A DNA stretch of 64,000 nt, taken from the NCBI RefSeq assembly GCF_014195535.1, contig NZ_JACIBY010000013.1, positions 124,001 to 188,000 on the forward strand, read 5' to 3'. The notes below the pieces were generated by a model, which worked only from the letters and a program-made list of their open reading frames with translations, searched no databases and was not told where the DNA came from. Positions 45,148 to 54,171 of the stretch are shown here, in pieces (the stretch's first letter is position 1; each line of letters begins with the position of its first letter). The position numbers and the translations under genes were made by a program. The stretch is from Runella defluvii. Lineage in GTDB: Bacteria; Bacteroidota; Bacteroidia; Cytophagales; Spirosomataceae.

Positions 45148-45213
45148 CCACTTATAACGTCAGAGACGTGATACCATGAGCGTCCCGAATTGCATCTTGG
45201 GACTAACTTTTAA

Positions 45214-46347
45214 TTAAGCTAAAACGCGAACTTCTTTGCTCAATGCTTCTAAAAACAAATCAGCTTCTTCTTTTTTGAGCGCAAGCGACGGCAACAAACG
45301 AATGGTGTTTTTGCCTGCTACTCCCGTGAATAATTTATAGTCGAACAACAGCTTGTTGCGGAGGTCTTCAATGGCGAAATCGTATTCGATTCCAATCATC
45401 AACCCACGTCCGCGAAGCTCTTTGTAGCCACCGATTTCGGCAATGCCTTTCATCAAATAATCCCCGATTTCTACGGCGTTGGCCATGAGGTTTTCGTCTT
45501 TCATGATGTCGAGCACGGCAATACCCGCCGCACACGCCAAGTGATTTCCACCGAATGTCGTACCCAACATGCCGTATTTGGCTTGGAACTTAGGCGAAAT
45601 CAAAACCCCCGCAATCGGGAAACCGTTGCCCATGCCTTTGGCCGTGGTGTATAGGTCGGCGTGAAGGTCGGTGTAGTGTTGGTTTGAGAAAAATTTCCCC
45701 GAACGACCATAACCGCACTGTACGCTGTCCAAAATAAAGGTAGCGTTACTTTCGTCGCATTTCTGACGGATGGCCCGCAAAAACTCTTCTGATGCTACTT
45801 GGATACCACCCACGCCTTGGATGCCTTCAACGATGATGGCACACACGTCGGTCATGTCGTGCTGACGAACGGCTTCGGCGTCATTGAACGGCAAAAACGT
45901 GACGTGTTTGTTGTAGTTGACAGGTGCAACAATCGACGGGTTGTCGGTCATCGCAACTGCTCCTGCCGTACGGCCGTGGAACGACTTCGTAAAGGCGACT
46001 ATTTTACTACCGCCATTGTAAAAAGAGGCCAACTTAATGGCATTTTCGTTGGCTTCGGCACCTGAGTTGCACAAAAAGAGCGTATAATCGGGATAGCCAG
46101 CGAGGTCGCCAAGTTTTTGGGCCAATTCATCCTGTAACGGTATCCTGACAGAGTTGGAATAGAAGTTAATTCGTCGCAACTGTTCTGTCATTTTTTCGAC
46201 GTAATGGGGGTGACAATGACCCACCGAAATCACGGCGTGACCGCCGTAAAGGTCGAGGTACTTCTCGCCTTTGCTGTCCCAGAGCCAAGAGCCTTGCGCT
46301 TGGACGGGTTCGATGTCGTAAATCGGATAAACGTTAAACAGGTTCAT
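45214..46347 (-). CDS. argD: Acyl-ornithine aminotransferase (ArgD-type)
   Basis: 377 residues from the ATG at 46347; an upstream TTG in frame is ignored. A class III PLP aminotransferase converting acyl-glutamate semialdehyde and acyl-ornithine. Visible: NSGAEANE (94-101), the PLP-aspartate in ILDSVQCGYGRSG (D207) and the Schiff-base lysine K237 in TTAKGMGNGF. It probably works with the carbamoyltransferase at 61402-62349, and on the argument given there the acyl group would be succinyl. It stands alone with its own terminator. Confidence 0.9.
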   Translation of the reverse strand: MNLFNVYPIYDIEPVQAQGSWLWDSKGEKYLDLYGGHAVISVGHCHPHYVEKMTEQLRRINFYSNSVRIPLQDELAQKLGDLAGYPDYTLFLCNSGAEANENAIKLASFYNGGSKIVAFTKSFHGRTAGAVAMTDNPSIVAPVNYNKHVTFLPFNDAEAVRQHDMTDVCAIIVEGIQGVGGIQVASEEFLRAIRQKCDESNATFILDSVQCGYGRSGKFFSNQHYTDLHADLYTTAKGMGNGFPIAGVLISPKFQAKYGMLGTTFGGNHLACAAGIAVLDIMKDENLMANAVEIGDYLMKGIAEIGGYKELRGRGLMIGIEYDFAIEDLRNKLLFDYKLFTGVAGKNTIRLLPSLALKKEEADLFLEALSKEVRVLA

Positions 46348-46423
46348 GATACTAAGTGGCAAGCCACCGTTAATTGTTATTAGTTAGTCGTATAACGAAC
46401 ACGTTATCAAACTAACTTGAAAT

Positions 46424-46458
46424 AAAAAAACTCCGCAAAGATACCGAATCTGGCGGAG
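46424..46458 (-). terminator. Terminator of the TPR lipoprotein gene
   Basis: Stem CTCCGC (46431-46436) with GCGGAG (46453-46458), followed on the minus strand by seven T (46424-46430). It lies 67 bp after the stop codon of the TPR gene. Confidence 0.75.
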
Positions 46459-46524
46459 AATGTGGTGGAATAGATAAAATGTCTTTTAAGGGATAGTACG
46501 CTTGTTGGCAATAGACCCAACAGG

Positions 46525-48276
46525 TTAGTGGTGGTTAATGCCCAGGTCTGTCCACTGTGCTTTTACTTCGGCATTCGCCCATTTCAGTGCTTCTTCCAAC
46601 AACGTTAACGTTTGCTTGGCTTTCTCCCTTTGACCTTGGCTGACCTGTGCTTTGTAAATCCCCGACAACGCCCATCCATTGCGCGGGAATTGGCTGAGAT
46701 CTTTGGCAAAAATAGCTTCAGCTTCCTGGTAGCGATTTGCTTTTTGCAAAACCAAACCCAAATGATGACGAACGGAGAAAAACCAATCAGGAGGTTCGTT
46801 ATAGTTTAATTGGTCTTCCAAATGCACGGCTTCTTCAAGTAATTTGATACTAGCAGGAAACTGTCGTTCGTGAGCCAGAATTTCTGCTTTCAATACCCGA
46901 CGTGCTATCTCTAAAATGGAGTGCATTGAATTAATAGACCAAATGGTTAGAGAGGCGATACTAGGGTCGTTTGTTAATTTATCAAGTTGTTGAAGTTCCA
47001 ACTTAGCTTCGGCGATTTGTTGTTTGCCTACCAAAGCCATTCCACGGGCATAGTGGCGGATAGCAGTAGGGTATTTTAGCTGAACAGTATCGGCTTTGCA
47101 CCTATTGAGGAGTTCGTCCCATTGCCCAAACTTAATCGCTACGTGATAGGGAATCGTATAATAATGCTGTAGTGTACTCCAGCTAGGGTTGGCCATCAAT
47201 GTTTTCTGGGTATTTGCGGCTAATTGCTGTGCTGAGTTCATTGCCCATTGATAATTGCCTTCCAGCGTGGCAGTGGCTACTAAAAAGTGATAATTGTGCG
47301 GGAAATAACTAAGCGGAAAAGCTCCCTGCGCATACTCGCCCATGAGATAAAGGCTATCTGCCTTGACTGCCTTCCAGTTGCTAAGGGAGCCTTCATGGTA
47401 GTGGCCTGTGCGAATGTAAATATGGGAAGGCATATGTACCAAATGACTGGCTTTGGGAGCTACTTTACTGAGTATTTCGGCACTCTTTAGACCACGTTCG
47501 GGCGTTTGAGAGGCTTCTACGGCATGAATGTAATAATGATTTAGCGCAATGTGGTTGGGGTTTTGTTGGAGCAGTTTTTCAAGTGTCGTAACGATGGCAG
47601 GAGTCCACGGTTTGGGGGTGCCATCACGTTCCCACAAATCCCAAGGGTGGAGATCCATAAGCGATTCGGCATAGAGGGCTGCAACATCTGCATCGTCTGG
47701 AAATTGTTTGTGAACTTGCTCCATCGCCTGCGAATAGGCTACATCATACGGTTTTCGGTCTTCAACGGGCTGGGCCGAGTAGCGTTTTGCAAGCGCATTG
47801 ATTAATGCTTTTTCTTTGGCCGTACCATTACTCGACAGTTGACGCGCCTGCTGAATAGCTTTATAAGCGCGTTCATAATTATCGGCTTCCATGCCTGCGT
47901 TATAATTAGGCCCCAGCACATAGCTAAATCCCCAATAAGCCATAGCACAAGTAGAATCTAGCCGAATAGCTTCATAAAAGGAACGAGCAGCTTCGGCGTG
48001 GTTGAAGCCCGCTGCGAGCATTAGTCCTTGATTGAAGTAACGTTGCGCTTCTTGGCTGCGTGTAGTAATGGGGAAATTCAATTCTCCCAAGCTATCAAAA
48101 AGCGCTGCCTTCTGCCCTGAGCTGTACCAAGCTTTGTCAATGGGCTGTGTACGACAGATGACCTGTGCGGTGGTGAGCGTACTAGTGGATTCTGAACGAG
48201 GCTGACAAGACATTACTCCTCCTATCAGCAATAATATCCACAACAAGTGTTGGTAGTCTTGGTGCTTGAGTATCAT
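46525..48276 (-). CDS. TPR repeat lipoprotein
   Basis: A 583-residue protein with signal sequence and lipobox GVMSC (Cys24). It carries many tetratricopeptide repeats, the first ones clear at about 70-135 (EAQRYFNQGLMLAAGFNHAEA, AIRLDSTCAMAYWGFSYVLG) and the last at 490-570. TPR arrays mediate protein contacts. Similar TPR lipoproteins in Bacteroidota have no assigned function. It is monocistronic with its own terminator. Confidence 0.85.
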   Translation of the reverse strand: MILKHQDYQHLLWILLLIGGVMSCQPRSESTSTLTTAQVICRTQPIDKAWYSSGQKAALFDSLGELNFPITTRSQEAQRYFNQGLMLAAGFNHAEAARSFYEAIRLDSTCAMAYWGFSYVLGPNYNAGMEADNYERAYKAIQQARQLSSNGTAKEKALINALAKRYSAQPVEDRKPYDVAYSQAMEQVHKQFPDDADVAALYAESLMDLHPWDLWERDGTPKPWTPAIVTTLEKLLQQNPNHIALNHYYIHAVEASQTPERGLKSAEILSKVAPKASHLVHMPSHIYIRTGHYHEGSLSNWKAVKADSLYLMGEYAQGAFPLSYFPHNYHFLVATATLEGNYQWAMNSAQQLAANTQKTLMANPSWSTLQHYYTIPYHVAIKFGQWDELLNRCKADTVQLKYPTAIRHYARGMALVGKQQIAEAKLELQQLDKLTNDPSIASLTIWSINSMHSILEIARRVLKAEILAHERQFPASIKLLEEAVHLEDQLNYNEPPDWFFSVRHHLGLVLQKANRYQEAEAIFAKDLSQFPRNGWALSGIYKAQVSQGQREKAKQTLTLLEEALKWANAEVKAQWTDLGINHH

Positions 48277-48325
48277 TGTCTTATGCGAGATATAAAACGC
48301 GTGTAAAGATAACTTATATTACCAA

Positions 48326-48844
48326 TCACTCATACTTAACATCAAAGCGTCCTTCGGTAACTTTTACGGTTTCTTTGGAAACAACGAATTCGGCATCAAA
48401 CGCAAATCTGCCTGAGACGATTCGGTTCACGGTGTCCAATCGAGAGATGACGACTTGTCCAGGATTGGATGATTTTGTCTTGAAAAGCTTGAAATTGTTG
48501 TCGTAATAAATCCCGAAAGGTTTGTCGTACAAATCTTCCAATAGATTAGTACCCACGACACCTTTGGGCAGCGTTAGCTGAACGCGGTCTTTGGTACTGG
48601 CATTGGTATGGATAAACAGATAAAAAGTAGTGGCGCTCAACCGCTTAAACTCTACCTCGATGGCCTTGGCGGCGGGGCCTTGGTCGTTCCGAATGCCGTC
48701 TGCAATCCATACTTTTCCGTTGATTTTACAACCAAAAGTATTGAGCCCCTCGGTCGTAGGAGCGGGTAAGGCGTCTTCTTTGGGTTGGCAGCTATGGATG
48801 ATTAGTAGCCCCAAGAGTAGTAGTGTTAGATGGAAATTCTTCAT
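48326..48844 (-). CDS. Lipoprotein of the DUF6252 type
   Basis: A 172-residue protein with signal sequence and lipobox LIIHSC (Cys19). The mature domain is beta-rich and begins FGCKINGKVWIADG, a feature of small Bacteroidota lipoproteins grouped as DUF6252. The function is unknown. It is divergent from the gene at 48924 and its 3' end lies 50 bp from the start of the TPR gene. Confidence 0.65.
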   Translation of the reverse strand: MKNFHLTLLLLGLLIIHSCQPKEDALPAPTTEGLNTFGCKINGKVWIADGIRNDQGPAAKAIEVEFKRLSATTFYLFIHTNASTKDRVQLTLPKGVVGTNLLEDLYDKPFGIYYDNNFKLFKTKSSNPGQVVISRLDTVNRIVSGRFAFDAEFVVSKETVKVTEGRFDVKYE

Positions 48845-48923
48845 AAGAAATTGTGGAAATAGTAGTTATATTTATCAGATAGCTTTGTAAGTCTCGTTGG
48901 ATCCTACGGCTAAGAATTAACCA

Positions 48924-49346
48924 ATGAAAAAACGCATCTTCATTTATCTTCTTTTCTTCTTGTGCAGTAGCGCAAATGCCCAAGAAAAACTCTTTGGAGA
49001 AAGAGGGTACGAGGCTAGATATACTCCCACGGAAAAGGATAGTCTCGTCGTGTATGTAAAAGATGCTCAGGATAATAGGCCAATGCCGAGTGCGTTTATT
49101 TGGTTAAATAAACATAAAGTTGGCGAGGCTATGGGAAGGTATGTGACGGATTCGTTGGGAATGGTAAAAATTAGCTTGGCGGAGAAACTAAGGGCAGTAA
49201 CAATCAAAAGTTTGGGATACCATCACGCCAAAATTGATCGAGTGTTTAGGGGGAATAATAGAGGTAAATGGACGCTGACTGTTTACATGATACCTGTTCA
49301 GGCTAGTTTTCCCAATGAGGTTTTTTATCCGAGAAAGAAGAAATGA
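48924..49346 (+). CDS. Secreted carboxypeptidase-regulatory-like domain protein
   Basis: A 140-residue protein with signal peptide (MKKRIFIYLLFFLCSSANAQ) and a single carboxypeptidase-regulatory-like beta domain at about 40-120 (VVYVKDAQDNRPMPSAFIWLNKHKVGEAMGR, with a TIKSLGYHHAKI end). Such domains usually precede TonB receptor barrels, but here the domain stands alone, so a surface or periplasmic adhesion role is conceivable. The last codons and the following bases form a large hairpin shared with the eboF 3' end. Confidence 0.65.
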   Translation: MKKRIFIYLLFFLCSSANAQEKLFGERGYEARYTPTEKDSLVVYVKDAQDNRPMPSAFIWLNKHKVGEAMGRYVTDSLGMVKISLAEKLRAVTIKSLGYHHAKIDRVFRGNNRGKWTLTVYMIPVQASFPNEVFYPRKKK

Positions 49347-49370
49347 TAGCTAATTTTTCTCGGATAAAAA
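49322..49370. terminator. Bidirectional terminator overlapping the 3' end of the 48924 gene
   Basis: Arms 49322-49336 and 49356-49370 pair perfectly over 15 bp (TTTTTATCCGAGAAA and complement). The left arm lies inside the last coding codons and the stop codon sits in the loop. A/T-runs on both sides suit termination of the 48924 gene and of eboF. Confidence 0.75.
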
Positions 49371-49376
49371 AACAAC

Positions 49377-50750
49377 TTATGCTTTCTCAAACAAATGCCC
49401 CCAAATCACGTCATACACATCCGTAGCTTGGAGTTCGGACTGCGTGAGGGGAGCGTCTGTAATACAAATGGGATAAAATTCGCGGGGTGCACTGATACCC
49501 CCGTGTGAACCTTTGATGAGCGTAGCATCCAGCGGAATAACGTCCATTAAATAACGGAAACCGAGGAGCTTACGCGCTAATTTATAGCCCGCTCGAAGTT
49601 TGATAAACGGATTTTTGGGGTCCATAAACATCTCAACGGGGTCGTAGCCTGGTTTGCGGTGGATGTCAACCAAATGCGCGTAATCGGGCGCTTTGGCGTC
49701 GTCGAACCAATAGTAGTAGGTAAACCAACTGTCGGGCTTGGCTACTGCGACCAAGTCGCCCGCCCGCTCGTGGTCGATGTGGTGCGCTTTTTTACCTTCG
49801 TCGTCCAGTACAAGCTCAATTCCTTCGGTTTGTTCGAGGCACTTTTTTACCTGCGCTTTTACGGCAGGGTCGTTGATATAAATGTGGGCAATTTGGTGGT
49901 CGGCAGCGGCAAATGCTTTCGAAGCTCCCGCGTCCAAAAGCTCGTACCAACGCTCCGTACGCACTGAAATCAACCCTTCCTCGCGCAAAATACGATTGAT
50001 ATGAACAGGACGGTGAACGGGATTAATGCCGTATTCGGAAAGTAAAATAATGCGGGTATTTTTGGCTTCGTAATGCCGTACCAAATCGGCCACCACTTGG
50101 TCGATTTCATTGAGTTCTTTACTGATCTTTGAAAAATCAGGGCCGAATTTTTGCAGACAATAATCCAAATGCGGTAAGTAAATGAGCGTCAGCGTAGGGT
50201 CGTGTTTGCGGTCAACCCACAGCGAAGCATCCGCAATCCACTTCGTTGATTTGATATTGGCATTGGGACCCCAAAAATTAAACAACGGAAATTGTCCCAA
50301 ATCTTGCTGAAGTTCGTCGCGCAACGACGCAGGGTAGGCGTAACAATCGGGTGCTTTCACCCCGTCGGCGTGGTATTGGGGGCGGGGCGTGACCGAAAAG
50401 TCGGCGGTGGAGTACATGTTGTACCACCAAAACATCTTGGAACAGGTAAACGACGCATCTTGACGTTTGGCGGCATCCCAGATTTTTTCGGCCTTCACCA
50501 ACTTGTTGGATTGCTTCCAAAACTTCATTTCTGCATCGTCGCGGTCGTACCAGCCGTTGGCCACAATCCCGTGTTCCGATGGCCATTTACCCGTTACATA
50601 ACAACTCTGCGAAGTGGTCGTTACGGCAGGCAGCACGGGCTTAATCGGCGTTGTGTGGCGTGATTTAACGTACTCACTCAAAAAAGGAGTATGCTCTCCA
50701 ATCAAATTGGCACTTAGGCCAACAATATCTATGACAACGGTTTTATTCAT
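49377..50750 (-). CDS. eboF: EboF: alkaline phosphatase superfamily protein of the ebo cluster
   Basis: 457 residues from the ATG at 50750 (an upstream in-frame TTG is ignored). It is an alkaline phosphatase/nucleotide pyrophosphatase-type fold: VIDIVGLSANLI at the start, nucleophile region VTTTSQSCYVTGKWPSEHG, and HHIDHERAGDLV and GSHGG downstream. It is the last gene of the ebo order A-B-C-D-E-F and is separated from eboE by a 152-bp gap holding a large hairpin. The family could remove phosphate or phosphodiester groups from the cluster product; the substrate is unknown. Confidence 0.85.
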   Translation of the reverse strand: MNKTVVIDIVGLSANLIGEHTPFLSEYVKSRHTTPIKPVLPAVTTTSQSCYVTGKWPSEHGIVANGWYDRDDAEMKFWKQSNKLVKAEKIWDAAKRQDASFTCSKMFWWYNMYSTADFSVTPRPQYHADGVKAPDCYAYPASLRDELQQDLGQFPLFNFWGPNANIKSTKWIADASLWVDRKHDPTLTLIYLPHLDYCLQKFGPDFSKISKELNEIDQVVADLVRHYEAKNTRIILLSEYGINPVHRPVHINRILREEGLISVRTERWYELLDAGASKAFAAADHQIAHIYINDPAVKAQVKKCLEQTEGIELVLDDEGKKAHHIDHERAGDLVAVAKPDSWFTYYYWFDDAKAPDYAHLVDIHRKPGYDPVEMFMDPKNPFIKLRAGYKLARKLLGFRYLMDVIPLDATLIKGSHGGISAPREFYPICITDAPLTQSELQATDVYDVIWGHLFEKA

Positions 50751-50776
50751 TATTTTAAAAGTGTCGAATTTAGAAT

Positions 50777-50885
50777 GCAGAATGTCGAATAAGCGTGTTG
50801 AGGGTTGCTTACAACCCACTTATCCTAAGTAGTGAATGTCGAAGTCAGAATGTCAAATAAAAAACCTTCTGATTCGACATTCTGC
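50777..50885. repeat. Hairpin-rich repeat between eboE and eboF
   Basis: Outer perfect arms GCAGAATGTCGAAT (50777-50790) and complement (50872-50885) enclose an inner hairpin GGGTTG-CTTA-CAACCC (50802-50817) and another copy of GAATGTCGAA at 50834-50843. The same word recurs at 44404-44414, just after argS, suggesting a dispersed repeat. Confidence 0.6.
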
Positions 50886-50902
50886 ACTTTGCACTCGACA
50901 TT

Positions 50903-52099
50903 TCAAACAAGTTGTTCTTGTACCCATTGCATTTCTCGGACGATAGACTCGCCGATGGGTTTTTGCATATCGGTAGGCAACACGCCCCAGGTATAAGTTT
51001 CGACTTCAAGGTGTTGGGTAAATGGCGTAGCCTTATGTACATTGAGCGTCTTCACAATTTCAGCCTGTGTTGAGTCAAGTAAGCCGTACGAATCAATAAA
51101 CAGCGGCACGTGGAAATGAATCCGCCATTCGTTGTGGGTACTTGCGTCGGCTTGGAGGGCTTCGGCCAAATCAGGGAATTTCTGGAACGTGCCTTCTTCG
51201 GTTTTGGCTACGACTTGGTGCAAATATACGGGTTCGTCGAAGCTTCGAATGGCGTCTAATTTTTCGGCACGTTGGTTGTTCAATGTCATTTTTACGGCCG
51301 AACTAATCTGAATTTTTCCGACTCGGATTCCTACCTCTTTGAGTTGGTCAACAATGACTTGTGGCTCTTCGTAACTGACCGCAAAGTGGCAAACATCGTA
51401 GCAAAGTTGTACGTGCGTTAACAAGGTTTCTTGGGCAGCTTCGGGCGCAAGACCGTATTTTTCGACCAAGAAAGCAGTGCCTTTTGGTAAAAAATACTCA
51501 CTGTACCACTCGATAAACTCCTGTCCATTTTCCAAAATCCCGTCGGGCTCAGGCTCAATGTCAAGGTGCATCAGTTTGCCTGTCGATTTCCACAATTCCA
51601 TCAGCGTTTCGACCACCTGCAAAATATTTTCGGTCGCCGTTTTGATGGCTTGTTGTTTATCTTCTTCGGTTTCCCACCAATAGCGGTACGAAAGCGGAGA
51701 AGTAGAAATTCCGCCTTCCATTCCTTCGGGGAGTAACTGGGCCAAAATCCCAAACAAACGCTGCGTATAAGCCGTGCGGTCGTCGGTGGTCCAGTCGGGC
51801 GTGTGCACATCGTCTTTCACGCGGGTCGCATGAAACCCGCCGTACGGGAAGCCGTTCATGGTAAAAACGTAGATATTATTGGCGCTCAACCATGCCTTAA
51901 ATTCAGCCAATTTTTCGGGCTCAGCCAACTCGACAGACGCGTCGTTGGCAAGGCGAAGTCCCAACGCAAAAGGAGCATTGGGTGAAAGCTGCGATTGGAT
52001 GTACGGCAGGTTGTCGCGCAGGGTTTTAAAATGATCCTCCCATCGTTCGCCAGGGTGAATATTGCTACAATAAGTGAGGTGTCCGTAGGGAGTTTTCAT
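50903..52099 (-). CDS. eboE: EboE: metabolite traffic protein, sugar-isomerase-like fold
   Basis: A 398-residue protein of the xylose isomerase-like TIM-barrel superfamily. The start MKTPYGHLTYCSNIHPGE is characteristic of EboE. Acidic and histidine metal-ligand candidates are seen in LMHLDIEPEPDG, LCYDVCHFAVSYEE and HFHVPLF. Its reaction is not known; genetic work on the cyanobacterial ebo cluster links it to moving a scytonemin precursor into the periplasm. It lies 15 bp after eboD on the same strand. Confidence 0.9.
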   Translation of the reverse strand: MKTPYGHLTYCSNIHPGERWEDHFKTLRDNLPYIQSQLSPNAPFALGLRLANDASVELAEPEKLAEFKAWLSANNIYVFTMNGFPYGGFHATRVKDDVHTPDWTTDDRTAYTQRLFGILAQLLPEGMEGGISTSPLSYRYWWETEEDKQQAIKTATENILQVVETLMELWKSTGKLMHLDIEPEPDGILENGQEFIEWYSEYFLPKGTAFLVEKYGLAPEAAQETLLTHVQLCYDVCHFAVSYEEPQVIVDQLKEVGIRVGKIQISSAVKMTLNNQRAEKLDAIRSFDEPVYLHQVVAKTEEGTFQKFPDLAEALQADASTHNEWRIHFHVPLFIDSYGLLDSTQAEIVKTLNVHKATPFTQHLEVETYTWGVLPTDMQKPIGESIVREMQWVQEQLV

Positions 52100-52114
52100 G
52101 GGTATAAACGTTTT

Positions 52115-53281
52115 TTAACCGACCATCAAATTCGCATAATGCCCTTCCAAATAATCCACTGACTCAGCAATGAGGTTGGCGTCCATTTCGTGGACTTCAA
52201 CGCCCTTTCCTATGCGGTCGAGGAGCATGATGGTCAGGCGGCCGCCCAAGTGTTCTCTAAATTCTTGCAGGCCGTTGCGAAGGTTGATTTTATCGTTTTC
52301 GGCGAGTTTGGGGTGGTAAAGGTCAAAACCTAATTTTTGGATAACCGTTAGAATACGCTGCAATTCGGCGTCGGTGAGCTTCCCTACTTTGACCGAATAT
52401 ACGCAGTCGAGGGCAATGCCAATGGCGACCGCTTCGCCGTGGCGCACTTGAAAATCAGTGAGGTATTCGAGTTTGTGAGCCGCCCAGTGGCCAAAATCCA
52501 GAGGCCGTGATGAGCCAAACTCAAAGGGGTCGCCGCTGCGAATGTGTTCAACGTGCATTTCGGCGCAACGATGAATCAAGTAAGCCATCACCTCTTCGTT
52601 GCGCTGGGCAAGGGCTTCGGCGTTGACTTCAATCCACTCAAAAAATGATTGGTCTTTGATGAGCGCAACTTTGATGGCCTCTGCAATGCCCCCCCGCCAG
52701 TCGCGGTCGTCGAGGGTTTGAAGAAATGTCAAGTCGTTAAATACCGCTACGGGCGGAGCAAACGTCCCCAAAAAGTTTTTCTTTCCACGGTAGTTGATGC
52801 CATTTTTTACCCCTACGCCCGAATCATTTTGAGACAATACCGTCGTCGGAATCCGAATGTGTTTCACGCCACGGTGCGATACAGCAGCGGCGTATCCGAC
52901 TAAATCTAAAATGGCTCCTCCACCGATGCCAATGACAAACGAATGACGGTCAATGCCGTAATTATCAATGGCTTCTACTAGTTCGTCGAACAAGGCGGGG
53001 TCGTTTTTGGCCGCTTCTCCGCCAGGTAAAACAACGAGTTGAGGCACAAGTTTCACTAGGTCTTCAAGGGATGAAAAATAATGGTTAATCTCTTCTTGAA
53101 GTTGTGGATGATGGGCTAGAAAACCTCCATCAATGGCTATCAATACTTTACGTTGAAAGCCAGCTTGGCTAAACGAGCCAAAGAACGAACGCAACGTATC
53201 GTTGGCAACGTCGAATAGCCGTTTGGTGAAAAAAATAGAATAGGTATAAGGTACCTGAAACGTTTGTTGTAAGATTTGCAT
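52115..53281 (-). CDS. eboD: EboD: 3-dehydroquinate synthase-like protein
   Basis: A 388-residue protein of the sugar-phosphate cyclase family: GIGGGAILDLVGYAAAVSHRG and RIPTTVLSQNDSGVGVKNGIN bind NAD and substrate, DWRGGIAEAIKVALIKD and GHWAAHKLE carry metal-ligand positions, and HGEAVAIGIALD follows. The cell would normally have a separate AroB, so this copy is expected to make a cyclitol rather than dehydroquinate; that is inference from the ebo context. The gap to eboC is 13 bp. Confidence 0.9.
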   Translation of the reverse strand: MQILQQTFQVPYTYSIFFTKRLFDVANDTLRSFFGSFSQAGFQRKVLIAIDGGFLAHHPQLQEEINHYFSSLEDLVKLVPQLVVLPGGEAAKNDPALFDELVEAIDNYGIDRHSFVIGIGGGAILDLVGYAAAVSHRGVKHIRIPTTVLSQNDSGVGVKNGINYRGKKNFLGTFAPPVAVFNDLTFLQTLDDRDWRGGIAEAIKVALIKDQSFFEWIEVNAEALAQRNEEVMAYLIHRCAEMHVEHIRSGDPFEFGSSRPLDFGHWAAHKLEYLTDFQVRHGEAVAIGIALDCVYSVKVGKLTDAELQRILTVIQKLGFDLYHPKLAENDKINLRNGLQEFREHLGGRLTIMLLDRIGKGVEVHEMDANLIAESVDYLEGHYANLMVG

Positions 53282-53294
53282 AAGTTTAAACTCG

Positions 53295-54170
53295 CTAAGT
53301 CACCGCAAAAATACGGGCCAATCGTATGGATAACGGAAGTAGTAGCAGAACACCAAGGGCTAGAGGCCAGTTCCCAAATACTACGCACCAAGACGCATCC
53401 ATCACAATAAGCGATAAAACGCCAGATTTTACCGCTTTACCGATGTTTGGACCAATAGGATTTTGTATGGCTATCCATAACGGACGCCCTACCAACCACG
53501 CATGAAGAGCAATGAGAAGGAATGCCAATGGCGCATTTCCTTGTTGAAGTGCCACCAGAAATTGCACCGCATGGACAGTAGTATATAAGGAGGCGGCGAT
53601 GTACAACGAGCGCCGTTTCCCTCCGTGAACTTCGTCCTGACTAATGAGTGTAATGGCTCCGATGTAGGCAATAGGCACCAACGCCACCCAGCCCCATTCC
53701 GACAAAGAAGGCTCAACGGCACTCATACCGAGGAGCAAATTTCCTCCCCGACAAAGCCCCATGGTGAGTGGCCCCCAAAAGGCACTATGTTTGGCAAAAC
53801 GGTCGTAAACGACGGCCAAAATAGCCACTGTAAAGGCAATTTCGGCGCTTAAAATGCTAAACTGCGCAGCGGCCAACACGCCTAAAAGTAGTAAGCTAAC
53901 CCCCAAAATGGCGGCAGCTTGTACTGATACTTTACCGCTTGGGATGGGTCGTTCGGGGCGCTCGATGGCGTCGAGTTGGGCGTCAAAGACATCGTTCATC
54001 ACCACGCCGCCGCCGTACAAACCTATCGTGGCTGGAATGAGCCAATAGGCGCTGTTGGGAGCGGGTTCAAAAACGAACTGGGCAATGGTCATCCCTGCCA
54101 AAATATCGGCGATTGCTGTCACAATGTTGGCAGGACGAGCGAGTTGAAAATAGGGTTTGAGGCTACTCAC
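53295..54170 (-). CDS. eboC: EboC: UbiA-like prenyltransferase
   Basis: 291 residues from a GTG at 54170, chosen because the open frame upstream (to 54263) would overlap eboB by 92 bp and adds no conserved sequence. It is an integral membrane enzyme with about eight helices and the two Asp-rich motifs of the UbiA family, NDVFDAQLDAIERPERP and DEVHGGKRRS, which bind prenyl diphosphate through Mg2+. It probably attaches a prenyl chain to the cluster's cyclitol-like intermediate (inference). Only one base separates it from eboB. Confidence 0.9.
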   Translation of the reverse strand: MSSLKPYFQLARPANIVTAIADILAGMTIAQFVFEPAPNSAYWLIPATIGLYGGGVVMNDVFDAQLDAIERPERPIPSGKVSVQAAAILGVSLLLLGVLAAAQFSILSAEIAFTVAILAVVYDRFAKHSAFWGPLTMGLCRGGNLLLGMSAVEPSLSEWGWVALVPIAYIGAITLISQDEVHGGKRRSLYIAASLYTTVHAVQFLVALQQGNAPLAFLLIALHAWLVGRPLWIAIQNPIGPNIGKAVKSGVLSLIVMDASWCVVFGNWPLALGVLLLLPLSIRLARIFAVT

Positions 54171-54171
54171 G

